A stretch of 64,000 bases of DNA from Owenweeksia hongkongensis DSM 17368 (GTDB lineage: Bacteria; Bacteroidota; Bacteroidia; Flavobacteriales; Schleiferiaceae): the NCBI RefSeq assembly GCF_000236705.1, contig NC_016599.1, forward strand, positions 868,001-932,000. Direction: 5' to 3'. Within the stretch, counting starts at the first letter, position 1. Each line of letters begins with the position of its first letter. The position numbers were made by a program, and so were the translations under genes. This document shows, in pieces, positions 8,962 to 17,049 of the stretch. Below the pieces are notes generated by a model, which was given only the letters and a program-made list of their open reading frames with translations, searched no databases and was not told where the DNA came from.

Positions 8962-9335
8962 ATACTGTATACCCCATGCATTTCTTGATTCCTGTGTTTT
9001 CCACATATGGACAATTGCTTATAAAAATACTCTCTGCTCAATCAAACCAACACCTCATTTAACAGTGGCATACGAAGTCTAACAAAACAAAAGTTCTTTA
9101 AAATGCTCTCCCCGATAATTATCGGGGTTGCATGCTTTTTATCAATGAAAAAGTATGAGTCATGCGGCTTGAGCAATGATATTTTTCGGCTAAAATATGA
9201 GAATGTCCTCCTCCACCTCGTACCTCGGCACCTCCTCCTTAGGAGGACATGGGCCTTATGCTCGAGGGGATGTTTGAAACACGGGGGTGGACAACAAGAG
9301 ATTTAAAGCACACCTCAAAATCCTTCCCAAACCCT
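8962..9335. other. Gene-free spacer containing a hairpin-rich block
   Basis: About 370 nt between the propeller gene and kdsA. No frame here has protein-like composition or an initiation site I trust. Its main content is the run of inverted repeats at 9110-9250. Confidence 0.6.
9110..9250. repeat. Block of four consecutive hairpins
   Basis: There are four inverted repeats in 141 nt. (1) A perfect 18-nt palindrome CCCCGATAATTATCGGGG at 9110-9127. (2) CATGCTTTTT/AAAAAGTATG at 9131-9157 with one mismatch. (3) ATATTTT/AAAATAT at 9179-9198 around TCGGCT. (4) ATGTCCTCCT/AGGAGGACAT at 9203-9250, a perfect 10-bp stem around a C-rich 28-nt loop. Palindromes like the first are frequent extragenic repeats in Flavobacteriia; the whole block could be a repeat mosaic or a structured RNA. 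Confidence 0.6.
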
Positions 9336-9343
9336 TACTTTTG
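9336..9343 (+). promoter_or_regulatory. Promoter -7 box of kdsA
   Basis: TACTTTTG is an exact TAnnTTTG match 21 nt before the kdsA ATG at 9365. It implies that kdsA-kdsC is transcribed independently of the propeller gene upstream. Confidence 0.5.
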
Positions 9344-9364
9344 CAAGCAAATATTCTGAACCGA

Positions 9365-10141
9365 ATGAAATTCACACTTATAGCTGGCCCCTGTGCCATA
9401 GAAGATAAAGAGATGGCGCTGCACATCGGAAAGACGGTGAAAGCCATTTGCGATGAGCTGGACATCCGCTACATTTTTAAAGGAAGCTACCGCAAGGCCA
9501 ACCGCTCTAAGCTAGACAGCTTCACTGGAATTGGTGATGAAAATGCCCTTCAAATATTAAAAGAAGTTGGTGAAGAGTTAGGTGTAGAAACCATTACCGA
9601 TATTCACGAAAGCCACGAAGCAGATCTCGTTGCAAAATATGTGGACCATATTCAGATTCCTGCTTTTCTTTGTCGCCAAACGGAACTTCTACTTGCTGCC
9701 GGTAAAACCGGTAAAGGTGTGAACATCAAAAAAGGTCAGTTTCTTTCACCAGAAGCTATGATGTTCCCAGTGGAGAAAGTGCTTTCTACAGGAAACAAAA
9801 ATGCTTGGGTGTGTGAACGCGGCACCACTTTCGGTTACTCCGATCTTATTGTTGACGCTACTTCTATTTCAAGATTGAAAGCTCACGGTGTGCCCGTAAT
9901 CATGGATTGTACACATTCTGTACAAAAGCCAAATCGCACTGAGGGCGTAACAGGTGGTGATCCCAGTTTGATTGAGACTATCGCTCTTTCGGCTATTGCC
10001 ACTGGAGCTGATGGTTTCTTTATCGAAACTCACCCTGATCCAAAATCGGCCAAAAGTGACCCTCACACGATGCTTCAGCTGGATAAGCTAAAGCCGATTC
10101 TTGAAAAATGTATGAAAATCAGAAACGTGCTCAATGGCTGA
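9365..10141 (+). CDS. kdsA: 3-deoxy-8-phosphooctulonate (KDO-8-P) synthase
   Basis: KdsA condenses arabinose-5-phosphate with phosphoenolpyruvate to KDO-8-phosphate for lipid A-core assembly in the cytoplasm. The 258-residue protein begins MKFTLIAGPCAIED and carries the substrate loop YRKANRSKLDSF, plus CRQTELL, KKGQFLSPE and DCTHSVQKP. A Cys follows GP in the N-terminal motif, as in metal-dependent KdsA enzymes such as that of Aquifex; E. coli has Asn at that place. A longer GTG-initiated frame from 9287 is rejected because it adds 26 non-family residues and spans the promoter box. It overlaps kdsC by 8 nt. Confidence 0.95.
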   Translation: MKFTLIAGPCAIEDKEMALHIGKTVKAICDELDIRYIFKGSYRKANRSKLDSFTGIGDENALQILKEVGEELGVETITDIHESHEADLVAKYVDHIQIPAFLCRQTELLLAAGKTGKGVNIKKGQFLSPEAMMFPVEKVLSTGNKNAWVCERGTTFGYSDLIVDATSISRLKAHGVPVIMDCTHSVQKPNRTEGVTGGDPSLIETIALSAIATGADGFFIETHPDPKSAKSDPHTMLQLDKLKPILEKCMKIRNVLNG

Positions 10142-10772
10142 TACCTCTCTTTTCGTTAGCAATATTCAGTATTTGGTAAAGAAGGGCTTGTTACGAAACG
10201 AGCCTTCCTCTTTCGATTTAGATACCCTACTCGAGGTAAGCAAAACTACTTCTATTCCTGTTGAGCATCTTTTACATAAAAACTTGGAGAAGCGCGAGTC
10301 TATCCGCAATCGTGCTATCAAAATGCTCATCATGGATTGTGATGGAGTACTGACGGATGGTGCTATGATTTTTAGTAAAAACGGTGATGAGATAAAGCGC
10401 TTTAACGCTAAGGATGGACAAGGCATAAAGCAATGTCGTGAAAACGGCATCAACACCGGAATCATCAGTGCTGGAATTAGCACTGGCCTGGTAGAAAAGC
10501 GTGCAGAAATGCTTGGCGTAAAACATGTCTACGTTGGCAAACAACCTAAGTTGGAAATTCTGAATGATTGGCTTTTAGAGCTAAATCTTAAATTTGAAGA
10601 TATCGCCTACATCGGTGATGATGTTACCGATATTCCTATTCTCGAAAAAGTGGGAGCTTCCTTCTGCCCTGCCGATGCCGTATCTGCTGTAAAGCAAACC
10701 GCTGAAGTGGTGCTAAGCCTAAACGGTGGTGCAGGCTGTGTGAGGGAGTTGATTGAGGATTATTTGGTTTGA
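10134..10772 (+). CDS. kdsC: KDO-8-phosphate phosphatase (KdsC-like HAD) with N-terminal extension
   Basis: This is a HAD-superfamily phosphatase without a cap domain, the type that removes phosphate from KDO-8-P. Motif I is DCDGVLTDG (68-76), with nucleophile D68 and acid/base D70. Motif II is SAG, and motif IV is GDDVTD. The ends KDGQGIK and NGGAGCVREL are typical of KdsC. The 212-residue protein is longer than usual: about 60 residues precede the HAD core. They resemble the C-terminal half of an Xre-type helix-turn-helix (NIQYLVKKG, then LDTLLEVSKTTSIPVEHLL). The start overlaps kdsA by 8 nt, so the pair is translationally coupled. Confidence 0.88.
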   Translation: MADTSLFVSNIQYLVKKGLLRNEPSSFDLDTLLEVSKTTSIPVEHLLHKNLEKRESIRNRAIKMLIMDCDGVLTDGAMIFSKNGDEIKRFNAKDGQGIKQCRENGINTGIISAGISTGLVEKRAEMLGVKHVYVGKQPKLEILNDWLLELNLKFEDIAYIGDDVTDIPILEKVGASFCPADAVSAVKQTAEVVLSLNGGAGCVRELIEDYLV

Positions 10773-10788
10773 TCAAAGTCCAGAAATT

Positions 10789-10853
10789 CCCCTTCAATGT
10801 TTGAAGGGGTGCCCAGAGGGCGGGGTAGTTAGATGATTAGGAAAAATTTTCCT
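10789..10853. repeat. Two extragenic palindromes after kdsC
   Basis: CCCCTTCAA/TTGAAGGGG (10789-10809, 3-nt loop) is followed by AGGAAAA/TTTTCCT (10839-10853). They lie between the convergent kdsC and the 10886-12526 gene. Neither has a clean T-run, so they look more like dispersed repeats than a canonical terminator, although the first could still halt transcription. Confidence 0.5.
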
Positions 10854-10885
10854 GTTCCATTTAATCTATTAATTGTAGAATGCTC

Positions 10886-12526
10886 CTATTCCTTTATTAA
10901 TTTTTGACTTATCACCTCCTCACCTATTTGCACCTGTAAAAAGTAAATTCCTTTTGGCAGTCCATTTAGATTGATCGTCATCTTGGTGTCTGTCAAAGAA
11001 TTAATATTCAACTCTACTTCTCGGCCATCGAGACTAAATAGCTGCATAGACTCCAAATCTTTAAGATCACCTTCTATATGAAAGTCATCAACTACAGGAT
11101 TTGGGTAAAAAGAAACTTTGGAAACACCGCTTACTTCTTCAATCCCTATGCTTGAAGTAATAAATACACATGCAGAATTATCACTTAGGTTATCTTCTTG
11201 TCGATTGTCTGGAACTGCTACGTAAAAACATCCCTGACCAGAAGGCCATTCCACTCTAATATTTACGTTCCTTGTAAAACTCCTAGTTTCTCCCGGAGGC
11301 ACTAGTAATTTTTTTATTGAGTTATGTCTAGACACACAGCCGTGCATACCTGAAAAGTGATTATACAATACTCTAAACTGATGAATGGTATCGCTACCAC
11401 GATTAGTCACGAAAAGTTTATATTCTTGGTATTGCCAAAACGCTGTGGTAGAAAGTACCTGTACGAATACCGCACTATCCATACTAATTTCATTTCTTTC
11501 AATTTCGTTCGGTGCAGAAATATCAGCCTTCAACAGAACTTGGTTAAGTTCTAAAGATGGAGAGTATACAGAACCCGCAACACACAATATGGTATTACTA
11601 TCTGAAGGATATACATCTACAATATCAAATTGTGTAGCTAGACCTTTTATACTATCTATGTCAATAATTGTCAAATCAGGTAAGCGTAAGGTCAAAACTC
11701 TTGAAGCATCCATTAAAAACAAATGATTATCTACAATGTGATAAATTTGATAACCAGGGATAGCATGACTTGTATAAGATGTAAGCGTTGTATCCATCTT
11801 TACAATAGAATCTGCAGTTAACAGAAGTATAGAGTCAATGTCATAAAAATGAGCATACTTTACATCTGAAGGCACAAATTGAGGTATTCCCCAATAATTT
11901 TGTGGACCCTCTTCAAAAACCTTGAACTTACAAACATTCCCACCGAAAAGTGTTGACACTTGTAGCATAAACTCTCCATCATACATTGGCGCAATAAAAT
12001 CTCCCTGTTCAGAGATTAGCGAGCCATTTTCATCAAGTCTTTCTAATTTATTGCTTACAGGAAAATACCCCCAGGGTTGAAGTGAATTATGCCAAAATGC
12101 TATACTCGTATCATTTAAAAACTTGGCCTGCCACACATCATCAACATCTAACCCTATATTCTTTGTATTTAAAATAACAAAACTGGCGGTATCAATTTCC
12201 ACATAATTGATTTCGCTATTGTTCCCACAACCATGCTGTTGATTGGCAACTATGTGTAACTTTCCATTTGAAAACCTATAATCCCATAAACCTGAAGCGA
12301 TATTGAAACTCCCTACTTGTACATATTCATCGCTAATTAGTTTATACTTCTGTAGATACGCCATTGAATCTCGCACAGAATTATACTTACTCAAAACAAT
12401 CAATGTGTTCCCTGTAACAGATAGTATTTTAGATGGTCGACCATTATAGTTCAAATTATATGTGGTGATTTGTGCATTTCCTGAAAGGGAAAACAAAAAA
12501 GCGATAGTCAGAAGGAGTCTTTTCAT
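10886..12526 (-). CDS. Secreted protein with T9SS type A sorting domain
   Basis: This 546-residue protein has a clear signal peptide from the ATG at 12526 (MKRLLLTIAFLFSLSGNAQ); an upstream in-frame start at 12556 would spoil it. The middle 400 residues show beta-rich, propeller-like sequence but no motif I can name. Around two-thirds along (FRVLYNHFSG, GQGCFYVAVPDN, DNLSDNSACVF) it resembles CARDB-type beta-sandwich adhesion domains. The last 80 residues are a T9SS sorting domain (VSFYPNPVVDDF, ending GIYFLQVQIGEEVISQKLIKE-like). It is probably a cell-surface or secreted product. No functional link to its neighbours is visible. Confidence 0.8.
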   Translation of the reverse strand: MKRLLLTIAFLFSLSGNAQITTYNLNYNGRPSKILSVTGNTLIVLSKYNSVRDSMAYLQKYKLISDEYVQVGSFNIASGLWDYRFSNGKLHIVANQQHGCGNNSEINYVEIDTASFVILNTKNIGLDVDDVWQAKFLNDTSIAFWHNSLQPWGYFPVSNKLERLDENGSLISEQGDFIAPMYDGEFMLQVSTLFGGNVCKFKVFEEGPQNYWGIPQFVPSDVKYAHFYDIDSILLLTADSIVKMDTTLTSYTSHAIPGYQIYHIVDNHLFLMDASRVLTLRLPDLTIIDIDSIKGLATQFDIVDVYPSDSNTILCVAGSVYSPSLELNQVLLKADISAPNEIERNEISMDSAVFVQVLSTTAFWQYQEYKLFVTNRGSDTIHQFRVLYNHFSGMHGCVSRHNSIKKLLVPPGETRSFTRNVNIRVEWPSGQGCFYVAVPDNRQEDNLSDNSACVFITSSIGIEEVSGVSKVSFYPNPVVDDFHIEGDLKDLESMQLFSLDGREVELNINSLTDTKMTINLNGLPKGIYFLQVQIGEEVISQKLIKE

Positions 12527-12565
12527 AACTATAAATCTAAAGCTTTTCCGCAACACTCTAAACGC

Positions 12566-12600
12566 AAAAAACCCCGCTCCGAACGCTTTCGAAGCAGGGT
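12566..12600 (-). terminator. Rho-independent terminator of fabI
   Basis: On the minus strand ACCCTGCT pairs with AGCGGGGT (one G-T pair), enclosing a second stem CGAA/TTCG, and a T6 run follows. It lies 36 nt past the fabI stop codon. Confidence 0.8.
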
Positions 12601-12635
12601 CTTAATATTTACTTGAATTAAGTAATTCGCTAAAA

Positions 12636-13460
12636 CTACTCGCTTTCGTTATTCATAAACTGCGCCATCACAGCATCACTCACGCCTACATTGCTAAAAC
12701 CTCCATCATGATATAGGTTTTGCATAGTCACCTTACGAGTAAGGTCAGAGAACATAGAGATTACATATCCTGCACATTCATCTGCTGTAGCATTACCTAG
12801 AGGGCTCATTTTGTCAGCATAATTGATAAAGCCATCAAAGCCTTTAACTCCGCTTCCTGCGGTGGTTGCCGTTGGAGATTGAGAAATGGTATTCACCCGA
12901 ACTTTGTTACGAACACCCCAGTGGTATCCAAAGCTACGGGCAATACTTTCAAGATATGACTTGTTATCTGCCATATCATTATAGTCAGGGAATGTACGCT
13001 GAGCGGCCATATAGGTAAGAGCCATAATACTACCCCACTCATTCATGCTGTCCAGTTTCCAGGCAGTTTGCATCACTTTGTGAAATGATACTGCTGAAAT
13101 ATCCCAACCTTTGGCCATCCAATCATAGTTAAGGTCTGTATAGTGTTGACCTTTTCTTACGTTGATAGACATACCGATTGAATGCAAAACGAAATCCAGC
13201 TTACCTCCTAATTTCTCTTCAGCTTGCTTAAAGAGGTTTTCAAGATCTTCCATATTTGTTGCATCGGCAGGAATCACTTCAGAACCAGTTTGCTCAGCCA
13301 GTTTATTTATGGCTCCCATACGCAAGGCGACAGGTGCATTTGTCAAAATAAATTTTGCTCCATGCTCATTTGCTTGTTGAGCAACTTTCCATGCTATGGA
13401 GTTTTCATCTAAGGCTCCGAATATTATTCCTCTCTTTCCTTCTAAAAGTTTTGCAGACAT
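12636..13460 (-). CDS. fabI: Enoyl-[acyl-carrier-protein] reductase (NADH)
   Basis: FabI catalyses the last reduction of each fatty-acid elongation round. The 274-residue short-chain dehydrogenase starts with the nucleotide-binding stretch RGIIFGALDENSIAW and continues VLHSIGM. The catalytic Tyr-Lys pair is in PDYNDMADNK, Tyr and Lys separated by six residues as in E. coli FabI, and a second Tyr sits in LTYMAAQR. Length is near the family norm (about 262). The MADNK variant differs from the E. coli sequence around the active-site Lys. It has its own promoter region and terminator, so it is probably monocistronic. Confidence 0.93.
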   Translation of the reverse strand: MSAKLLEGKRGIIFGALDENSIAWKVAQQANEHGAKFILTNAPVALRMGAINKLAEQTGSEVIPADATNMEDLENLFKQAEEKLGGKLDFVLHSIGMSINVRKGQHYTDLNYDWMAKGWDISAVSFHKVMQTAWKLDSMNEWGSIMALTYMAAQRTFPDYNDMADNKSYLESIARSFGYHWGVRNKVRVNTISQSPTATTAGSGVKGFDGFINYADKMSPLGNATADECAGYVISMFSDLTRKVTMQNLYHDGGFSNVGVSDAVMAQFMNNESE

Positions 13461-13483
13461 AAAATTGGTTTTTTTGAAGGCGG

Positions 13484-13491
13484 TAAAGTTA
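13484..13491 (-). promoter_or_regulatory. Likely -7 box of fabI
   Basis: The minus strand reads TAACTTTA, seven of eight positions of TAnnTTTG, 24 nt upstream of the ATG. It is weak evidence on its own; spacing is right. Confidence 0.35.
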
Positions 13492-13686
13492 GAATATTTA
13501 GCAAACTAGCGTGAATAATACTACGCTTGAATTTCAGGCTGGCAAAACGTTTTTACCAGCCTTCTTTAATTAATATTCAAGCCATTGCCATCCACTTAGT
13601 TAAGTAGTACCTCAATCACTTTTAGTCTTCTTGATAAGTTATTTGAATACCTCTTATTTAGACTGGTAATCCTCTCTTCTCCTTCT

Positions 13687-13694
13687 TACATTTG
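13687..13694 (+). promoter_or_regulatory. Promoter -7 box of the radical SAM gene
   Basis: TACATTTG is an exact -7 match 41 nt before the ATG at 13736. The rest of the 275-nt divergent spacer with fabI holds nothing else recognisable. Confidence 0.4.
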
Positions 13695-13735
13695 GGTAAC
13701 TAGGTCGATTTGTATAAGCTTTTGAATGTCAGCTG

Positions 13736-14803
13736 ATGGATTATAAAAAAGGAAGAGGAGCACAAATAAATACGCATAATCGCTTTGCGCAAAACAACTA
13801 CGAGGTAGAAGATGAGTATCTGGAATTTCTACGATTGAATGATGAAGATACTAGTTTGGAGCAAAAGACGAAGTTCATTGAGGTTTACCCAAAATCTATT
13901 GTAAACAAGGTTGCAAGCCCGGACGTGGGCATGGCCTGGAGTATGAACCCGTACCAAGGCTGTGAGCATGGTTGCACCTATTGCTATGCTCGTAATTCAC
14001 ATGAATATTGGGGCTACAGTGCCGGAAGCGAGTTTGAGCAAATCATTTTGGTAAAGAAAAATGCTCCACAACTTTTAGAGAAGCATCTACAGAAAAAATC
14101 CTGGGAGCCAGAGCCTATTATGCTCTCTGGAAATACGGATTGTTACCAGCCCGCTGAAGCCAAATTTGGCATAACCCGAAAACTATTAGAAGTATTATTA
14201 AAGTACAAAAATCCAGTAGGCATTATTACCAAAAATGCACTCATTCAGCGTGATTTAGATATACTGAAAGAACTGAATAATTATGGCTTGCTAAAAGTGA
14301 GTTTGTCCATCACAAGTCTGGAAGAAGGTCTGAGAAGAAAACTGGAGCCTAGAACAGCTTCTGTAAAACGAAAGCTTCAAACCATTGAGCTATTTGCCAA
14401 ACATAACATCCCTGTAAATGTAATGATGGCCCCTATTATCCCCGGTTTGAATAGCCATGAGATTTTGCCTTTAGCCAAAACTGTATCTGATGCGGGAGCG
14501 CTTTCTATAAACTACACCACGGTAAGGCTAAATGGACAAATTGGTGAGATTTTTCTGGATTGGTTGGATCACAATTTTCCCGACCGGGCACAAAAAGTAA
14601 AACACCAAATAGAAGAACTACACGGTGGTAATTTGAATGACTCAGAATATGGACGAAGGATGCGTGGTGATGGCAAGATAGCCGAACAAATACGCAGTTT
14701 ATTTATGCTTGCACGGAAAAAGTACTTTAAAGGGAAGGCAATGCCCGAGTATAATTTTGAGCATTTTGTACGAGCCCCAAAAGGACAAATGGAATTATTC
14801 TAG
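13736..14803 (+). CDS. PA0069/SplB-like radical SAM protein
   Basis: This 355-residue protein has the radical SAM cluster motif CEHGCTYC (C76, C80, C83), here a CX3CX2C signature followed by YARNSHEYWG. Further features are the SGNTDCYQPAE stretch, TKNALI, the SITSLEE strand and VNVMMAPIIPGLN. These match the PA0069 (Rv2578c) branch related to spore photoproduct lyase. The family binds a 4Fe-4S cluster and cleaves S-adenosylmethionine; its substrate is not established. The gene is alone, divergent from fabI and convergent with a small lipoprotein gene that it overlaps by 4 nt. Confidence 0.88.
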   Translation: MDYKKGRGAQINTHNRFAQNNYEVEDEYLEFLRLNDEDTSLEQKTKFIEVYPKSIVNKVASPDVGMAWSMNPYQGCEHGCTYCYARNSHEYWGYSAGSEFEQIILVKKNAPQLLEKHLQKKSWEPEPIMLSGNTDCYQPAEAKFGITRKLLEVLLKYKNPVGIITKNALIQRDLDILKELNNYGLLKVSLSITSLEEGLRRKLEPRTASVKRKLQTIELFAKHNIPVNVMMAPIIPGLNSHEILPLAKTVSDAGALSINYTTVRLNGQIGEIFLDWLDHNFPDRAQKVKHQIEELHGGNLNDSEYGRRMRGDGKIAEQIRSLFMLARKKYFKGKAMPEYNFEHFVRAPKGQMELF

Positions 14804-15009
14804 TCTAGAATACAAACCACACTTTGCCCATTCGCATTGAAAGTATCCTGCTGATCTTCACATTCACTTTTTGCATCGTCCTCCTTTATGCTTTGGTATT
14901 CATACTCCTGCGTGTAACCATCTTCCGTGCATACGCACGTGTATTCTTTTCGGCAAGAACTCAAAATTACTACAGCAGCCACGGCTCCGATATACAGTAC
15001 ATTTTTCAT
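14800..15009 (-). CDS. Small Cys-rich lipoprotein (paralogue A)
   Basis: This 69-residue protein has a lipoprotein signal peptide (VVILSSC). The mature part reads CRKEYTCVC, then an acidic stretch, then SEC and VVC, giving four Cys besides the lipidated one. The same spacing pattern (CxK-YTCxC ... C ... C) occurs in the 63-residue protein at 16083-16274. The start at 15009 is chosen because it begins the signal peptide; an in-frame start at 15054 would add 15 residues in front. Function is unknown. It sits beside a membrane protein with a thioredoxin-like CxxC domain, which may act on its cysteines. Confidence 0.75.
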   Translation of the reverse strand: MKNVLYIGAVAAVVILSSCRKEYTCVCTEDGYTQEYEYQSIKEDDAKSECEDQQDTFNANGQSVVCILD

Positions 15010-15096
15010 AAAACTACAAGTGAAGGTTTTAAATATTGGCTTGTTTAAGCACACACCGAATATAAGAAAACAACGAACCTAATTGTCTACTTAATA

Positions 15097-16008
15097 TTAG
15101 CTTTTACCATTCAGGAAGTTTGTGATTTCTTTTTCGTCAATAGTTCTGTAATTCATCTCAGAAATAACTTTTCCATCTTCAATTAACAATGTCAAAGGCA
15201 TCATTCCTTTAGTAATACTCAAGAAAGGTTCGCGAGGTAAACGTGAAAATTCAAAAACCTGAGAATGCGTTTCTTCAAAAAACTCAATGGGATTTCCACT
15301 CATTCCTCCAAAAATAATATTTACTTGAGACCTTTGGATGTCATTTTTTCTAACTAAAGCAGAGATACGTTCGGACGACATTTTACAGTACTTACATTTC
15401 ATGCTATAAAAACTAAGCATCTTTCGCCCTTTTAAAAATTTTGTGGAAATTTCTCCATTAGCAATCGCATCATCTAATGCAGTCTGATTGTATTCTGCCG
15501 AATTGAATTGTCCTTTTACAAAAAGATCTGGTGGAGAAATTACAAAAGGTACAATAACAGAAGCTGCAAAAACCAAACTCACCACTAGCTGCTTAAGACG
15601 AAAATCGAATGTAACATCATCTTTCCTTATCAGTAATAATAGACCGATAAGTACCACGTTTTTTAGGAGTGATTCAGCTGGGGACATTTCCATAAGCTCT
15701 CCTAAACAAAAACAGTTTTCATCGCTACCAAGCAGCAACTGTTTTGCTAAGAAGCCAGTCAGAACTAATATAAACAGAAATGTAAGTCTCCAAATAGCTT
15801 TATAACCTAGCTTAAAAATAATTCCAACACCAGCTATTATTTCTGCCGCAACTATCAATCTAGCTACCACACTTGCTCCGTCAAATGAAAGAAAACTAGA
15901 TCTGAAAACATACACCTCGAATGCCCCCATTGCATCGAGCTTTCCATAGGCTGAAAAAATAAAAAACACCCCAACGATGAGGCGAAGAGCAAGTTTTAAC
16001 CACTTCAT
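15097..16008 (-). CDS. MauE/DoxX-like membrane protein fused to a thioredoxin-like domain
   Basis: This 303-residue protein begins with about five membrane segments (residues 5-21, 47-68, 72-92, 113-127, 140-157). They form a MauE/DoxX-type domain with a CFC motif (C99, C101) after the third segment. From about residue 165 a periplasmic domain follows with C205-K-Y-C208, a thioredoxin-type CxxC. MauE is needed for disulfide-rich methylamine dehydrogenase, and related membrane domains pass electrons to or from thioredoxin folds. The likely role is thiol-disulfide exchange in the periplasm. It lies between two genes for small Cys-rich lipoproteins, which are natural candidate substrates; that link is inference. 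Confidence 0.8.
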   Translation of the reverse strand: MKWLKLALRLIVGVFFIFSAYGKLDAMGAFEVYVFRSSFLSFDGASVVARLIVAAEIIAGVGIIFKLGYKAIWRLTFLFILVLTGFLAKQLLLGSDENCFCLGELMEMSPAESLLKNVVLIGLLLLIRKDDVTFDFRLKQLVVSLVFAASVIVPFVISPPDLFVKGQFNSAEYNQTALDDAIANGEISTKFLKGRKMLSFYSMKCKYCKMSSERISALVRKNDIQRSQVNIIFGGMSGNPIEFFEETHSQVFEFSRLPREPFLSITKGMMPLTLLIEDGKVISEMNYRTIDEKEITNFLNGKS

Positions 16009-16031
16009 AATTCAAAATATTAAGCACAAAA

Positions 16032-16059
16032 AAAAGCTATATTTTTCAATATAGCTTTT
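16032..16059 (-). terminator. Rho-independent terminator of the 16083-16274 gene
   Basis: Perfect 11-bp arms AAAAGCTATAT/ATATAGCTTTT surround a 6-nt loop. On the minus strand the stem ends in a T-rich run. It separates the lipoprotein gene from the MauE-like gene, so they may be only partly co-transcribed. Confidence 0.8.
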
Positions 16060-16082
16060 CAAGTATTAAAACTTTTAGAGTC

Positions 16083-16274
16083 TTACTTCAACTCACACTC
16101 AGATCCGCCAGCTTCTAGAGCATCACAAGCGTCCTCAGCATCTCCTTTCTTTTGGTCTTCTAATTCAAAACTTGTTGATACACCAAGAATAGTACATTCA
16201 CATGTGTAATCTTTTTTGCAGCTAGCCAATGAACCGATAGCAGCGATAGCGAATACGAAAAGTAATTTTTTCAT
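16083..16274 (-). CDS. Small Cys-rich lipoprotein (paralogue B)
   Basis: This 63-residue protein has lipoprotein signal peptide AIGSLASC. The mature part reads CKKDYTCEC, then an acidic helix-like stretch, then DAC and SEC. Its four non-lipid Cys match paralogue A (14800-15009) in order and approximate spacing. Two disulfides or a metal site are possible. The two paralogues flank the MauE/thioredoxin-like gene, all on the same strand. No known family is recognised. Confidence 0.75.
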   Translation of the reverse strand: MKKLLFVFAIAAIGSLASCKKDYTCECTILGVSTSFELEDQKKGDAEDACDALEAGGSECELK

Positions 16275-16638
16275 CTTAAGAATAATTGTTAAATGAGGTT
16301 AAAACAAACAGCTTTTTACTGTTTTTAATTATCTGCAGCAATTTTAGGAAAAAAAAATTGGATTATGCAAAACTGAGGTCGGAATCTACACGCCTATTTT
16401 TTTGCTAACAAACACAACCCCTTTAAAAACAATTACTTACAAGTAAAAATGTGAAAAGAAATTGCAAACCCTAATAATTTCCTCAAGTTTAAGTTCTTAA
16501 AGCTGATTATAACCTTTAAGCTCTGAATCCAAAAGGCTTGCATTTACGAATCGTATTCTTTGGTTCATTTGTGTCTCACCTATCCAGAAATATAAAACCT
16601 AAAAATGCTGCCGTGTAAAAAACTTTAAAATTCCAACC
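16275..16638. other. Intergenic region without a gene
   Basis: It is AT-rich, with homopolymer A and T runs and a minor inverted repeat near 16434-16445. No promoter box is convincing, and no RNA gene or reading frame is supported. Confidence 0.5.
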
Positions 16639-17049
16639 TTAACTTCTCCATTCAAAACTGACGTTCTGCTTTAAGTCAGAAGCTAGACTTTTCGCTACGG
16701 GGCAGTTTAAACCAATGCCTTCAAGTATTTTTTTGGTTTTATCATCACAGTTCTGCTTAAGCGAAATCTTTACACCTACCTCTCCTACTTTTCTAGGGTT
16801 GTCATCCATCACCTTTATGATTTCTGCCGAGGCATCTTCCAAGTCAAAACCGAGAGACTGTGCTTTAATTCCCATTACCGTGAGCATGCATGCTCCAAGT
16901 GCTGTGGCCAATAAATCAGTTGGTGAAAACGCTTCACCTTTACCATAATTATCAGTTGGTGCATCTGTAATTATTTTTTGGCCGGACTTTAAGTGCTCAG
17001 CTTCTGTACGCAGTCCACCTTGGTAAACTATTTTAGATGTAGCTCCCAT
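16639..17049 (-). CDS. OsmC-family thiol peroxidase-like protein
   Basis: This 136-residue OsmC-fold protein has both reactive cysteines in place: C54 in ALGACM and C116 in GLNCPVAKSL. The family reduces organic or fatty-acid hydroperoxides using these two Cys. The sequence FSPTDLLATALGAC is typical of the YhfA-like OsmC branch. Its ATG overlaps the stop of yebC (TAATG), so it is the second gene of a two-gene operon and translation is coupled. Confidence 0.88.
   Translation of the reverse strand: MGATSKIVYQGGLRTEAEHLKSGQKIITDAPTDNYGKGEAFSPTDLLATALGACMLTVMGIKAQSLGFDLEDASAEIIKVMDDNPRKVGEVGVKISLKQNCDDKTKKILEGIGLNCPVAKSLASDLKQNVSFEWRS

Noticed and set aside
9103-9306. A 67-codon frame in the spacer before kdsA
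   Set aside because: It spans the hairpin block, has no ribosome-binding or promoter context and encodes no recognisable sequence.
9287-9364. Extended GTG start for kdsA
   Set aside because: It adds 26 residues foreign to the family and would put the -7 box inside the coding region; ATG 9365 begins the conserved N-terminus.
16275-16638. Possible RNA gene or riboswitch in the 364-nt gap
   Set aside because: Only AT-rich homopolymer runs and weak inverted repeats are seen; no conserved core or terminator pairing.
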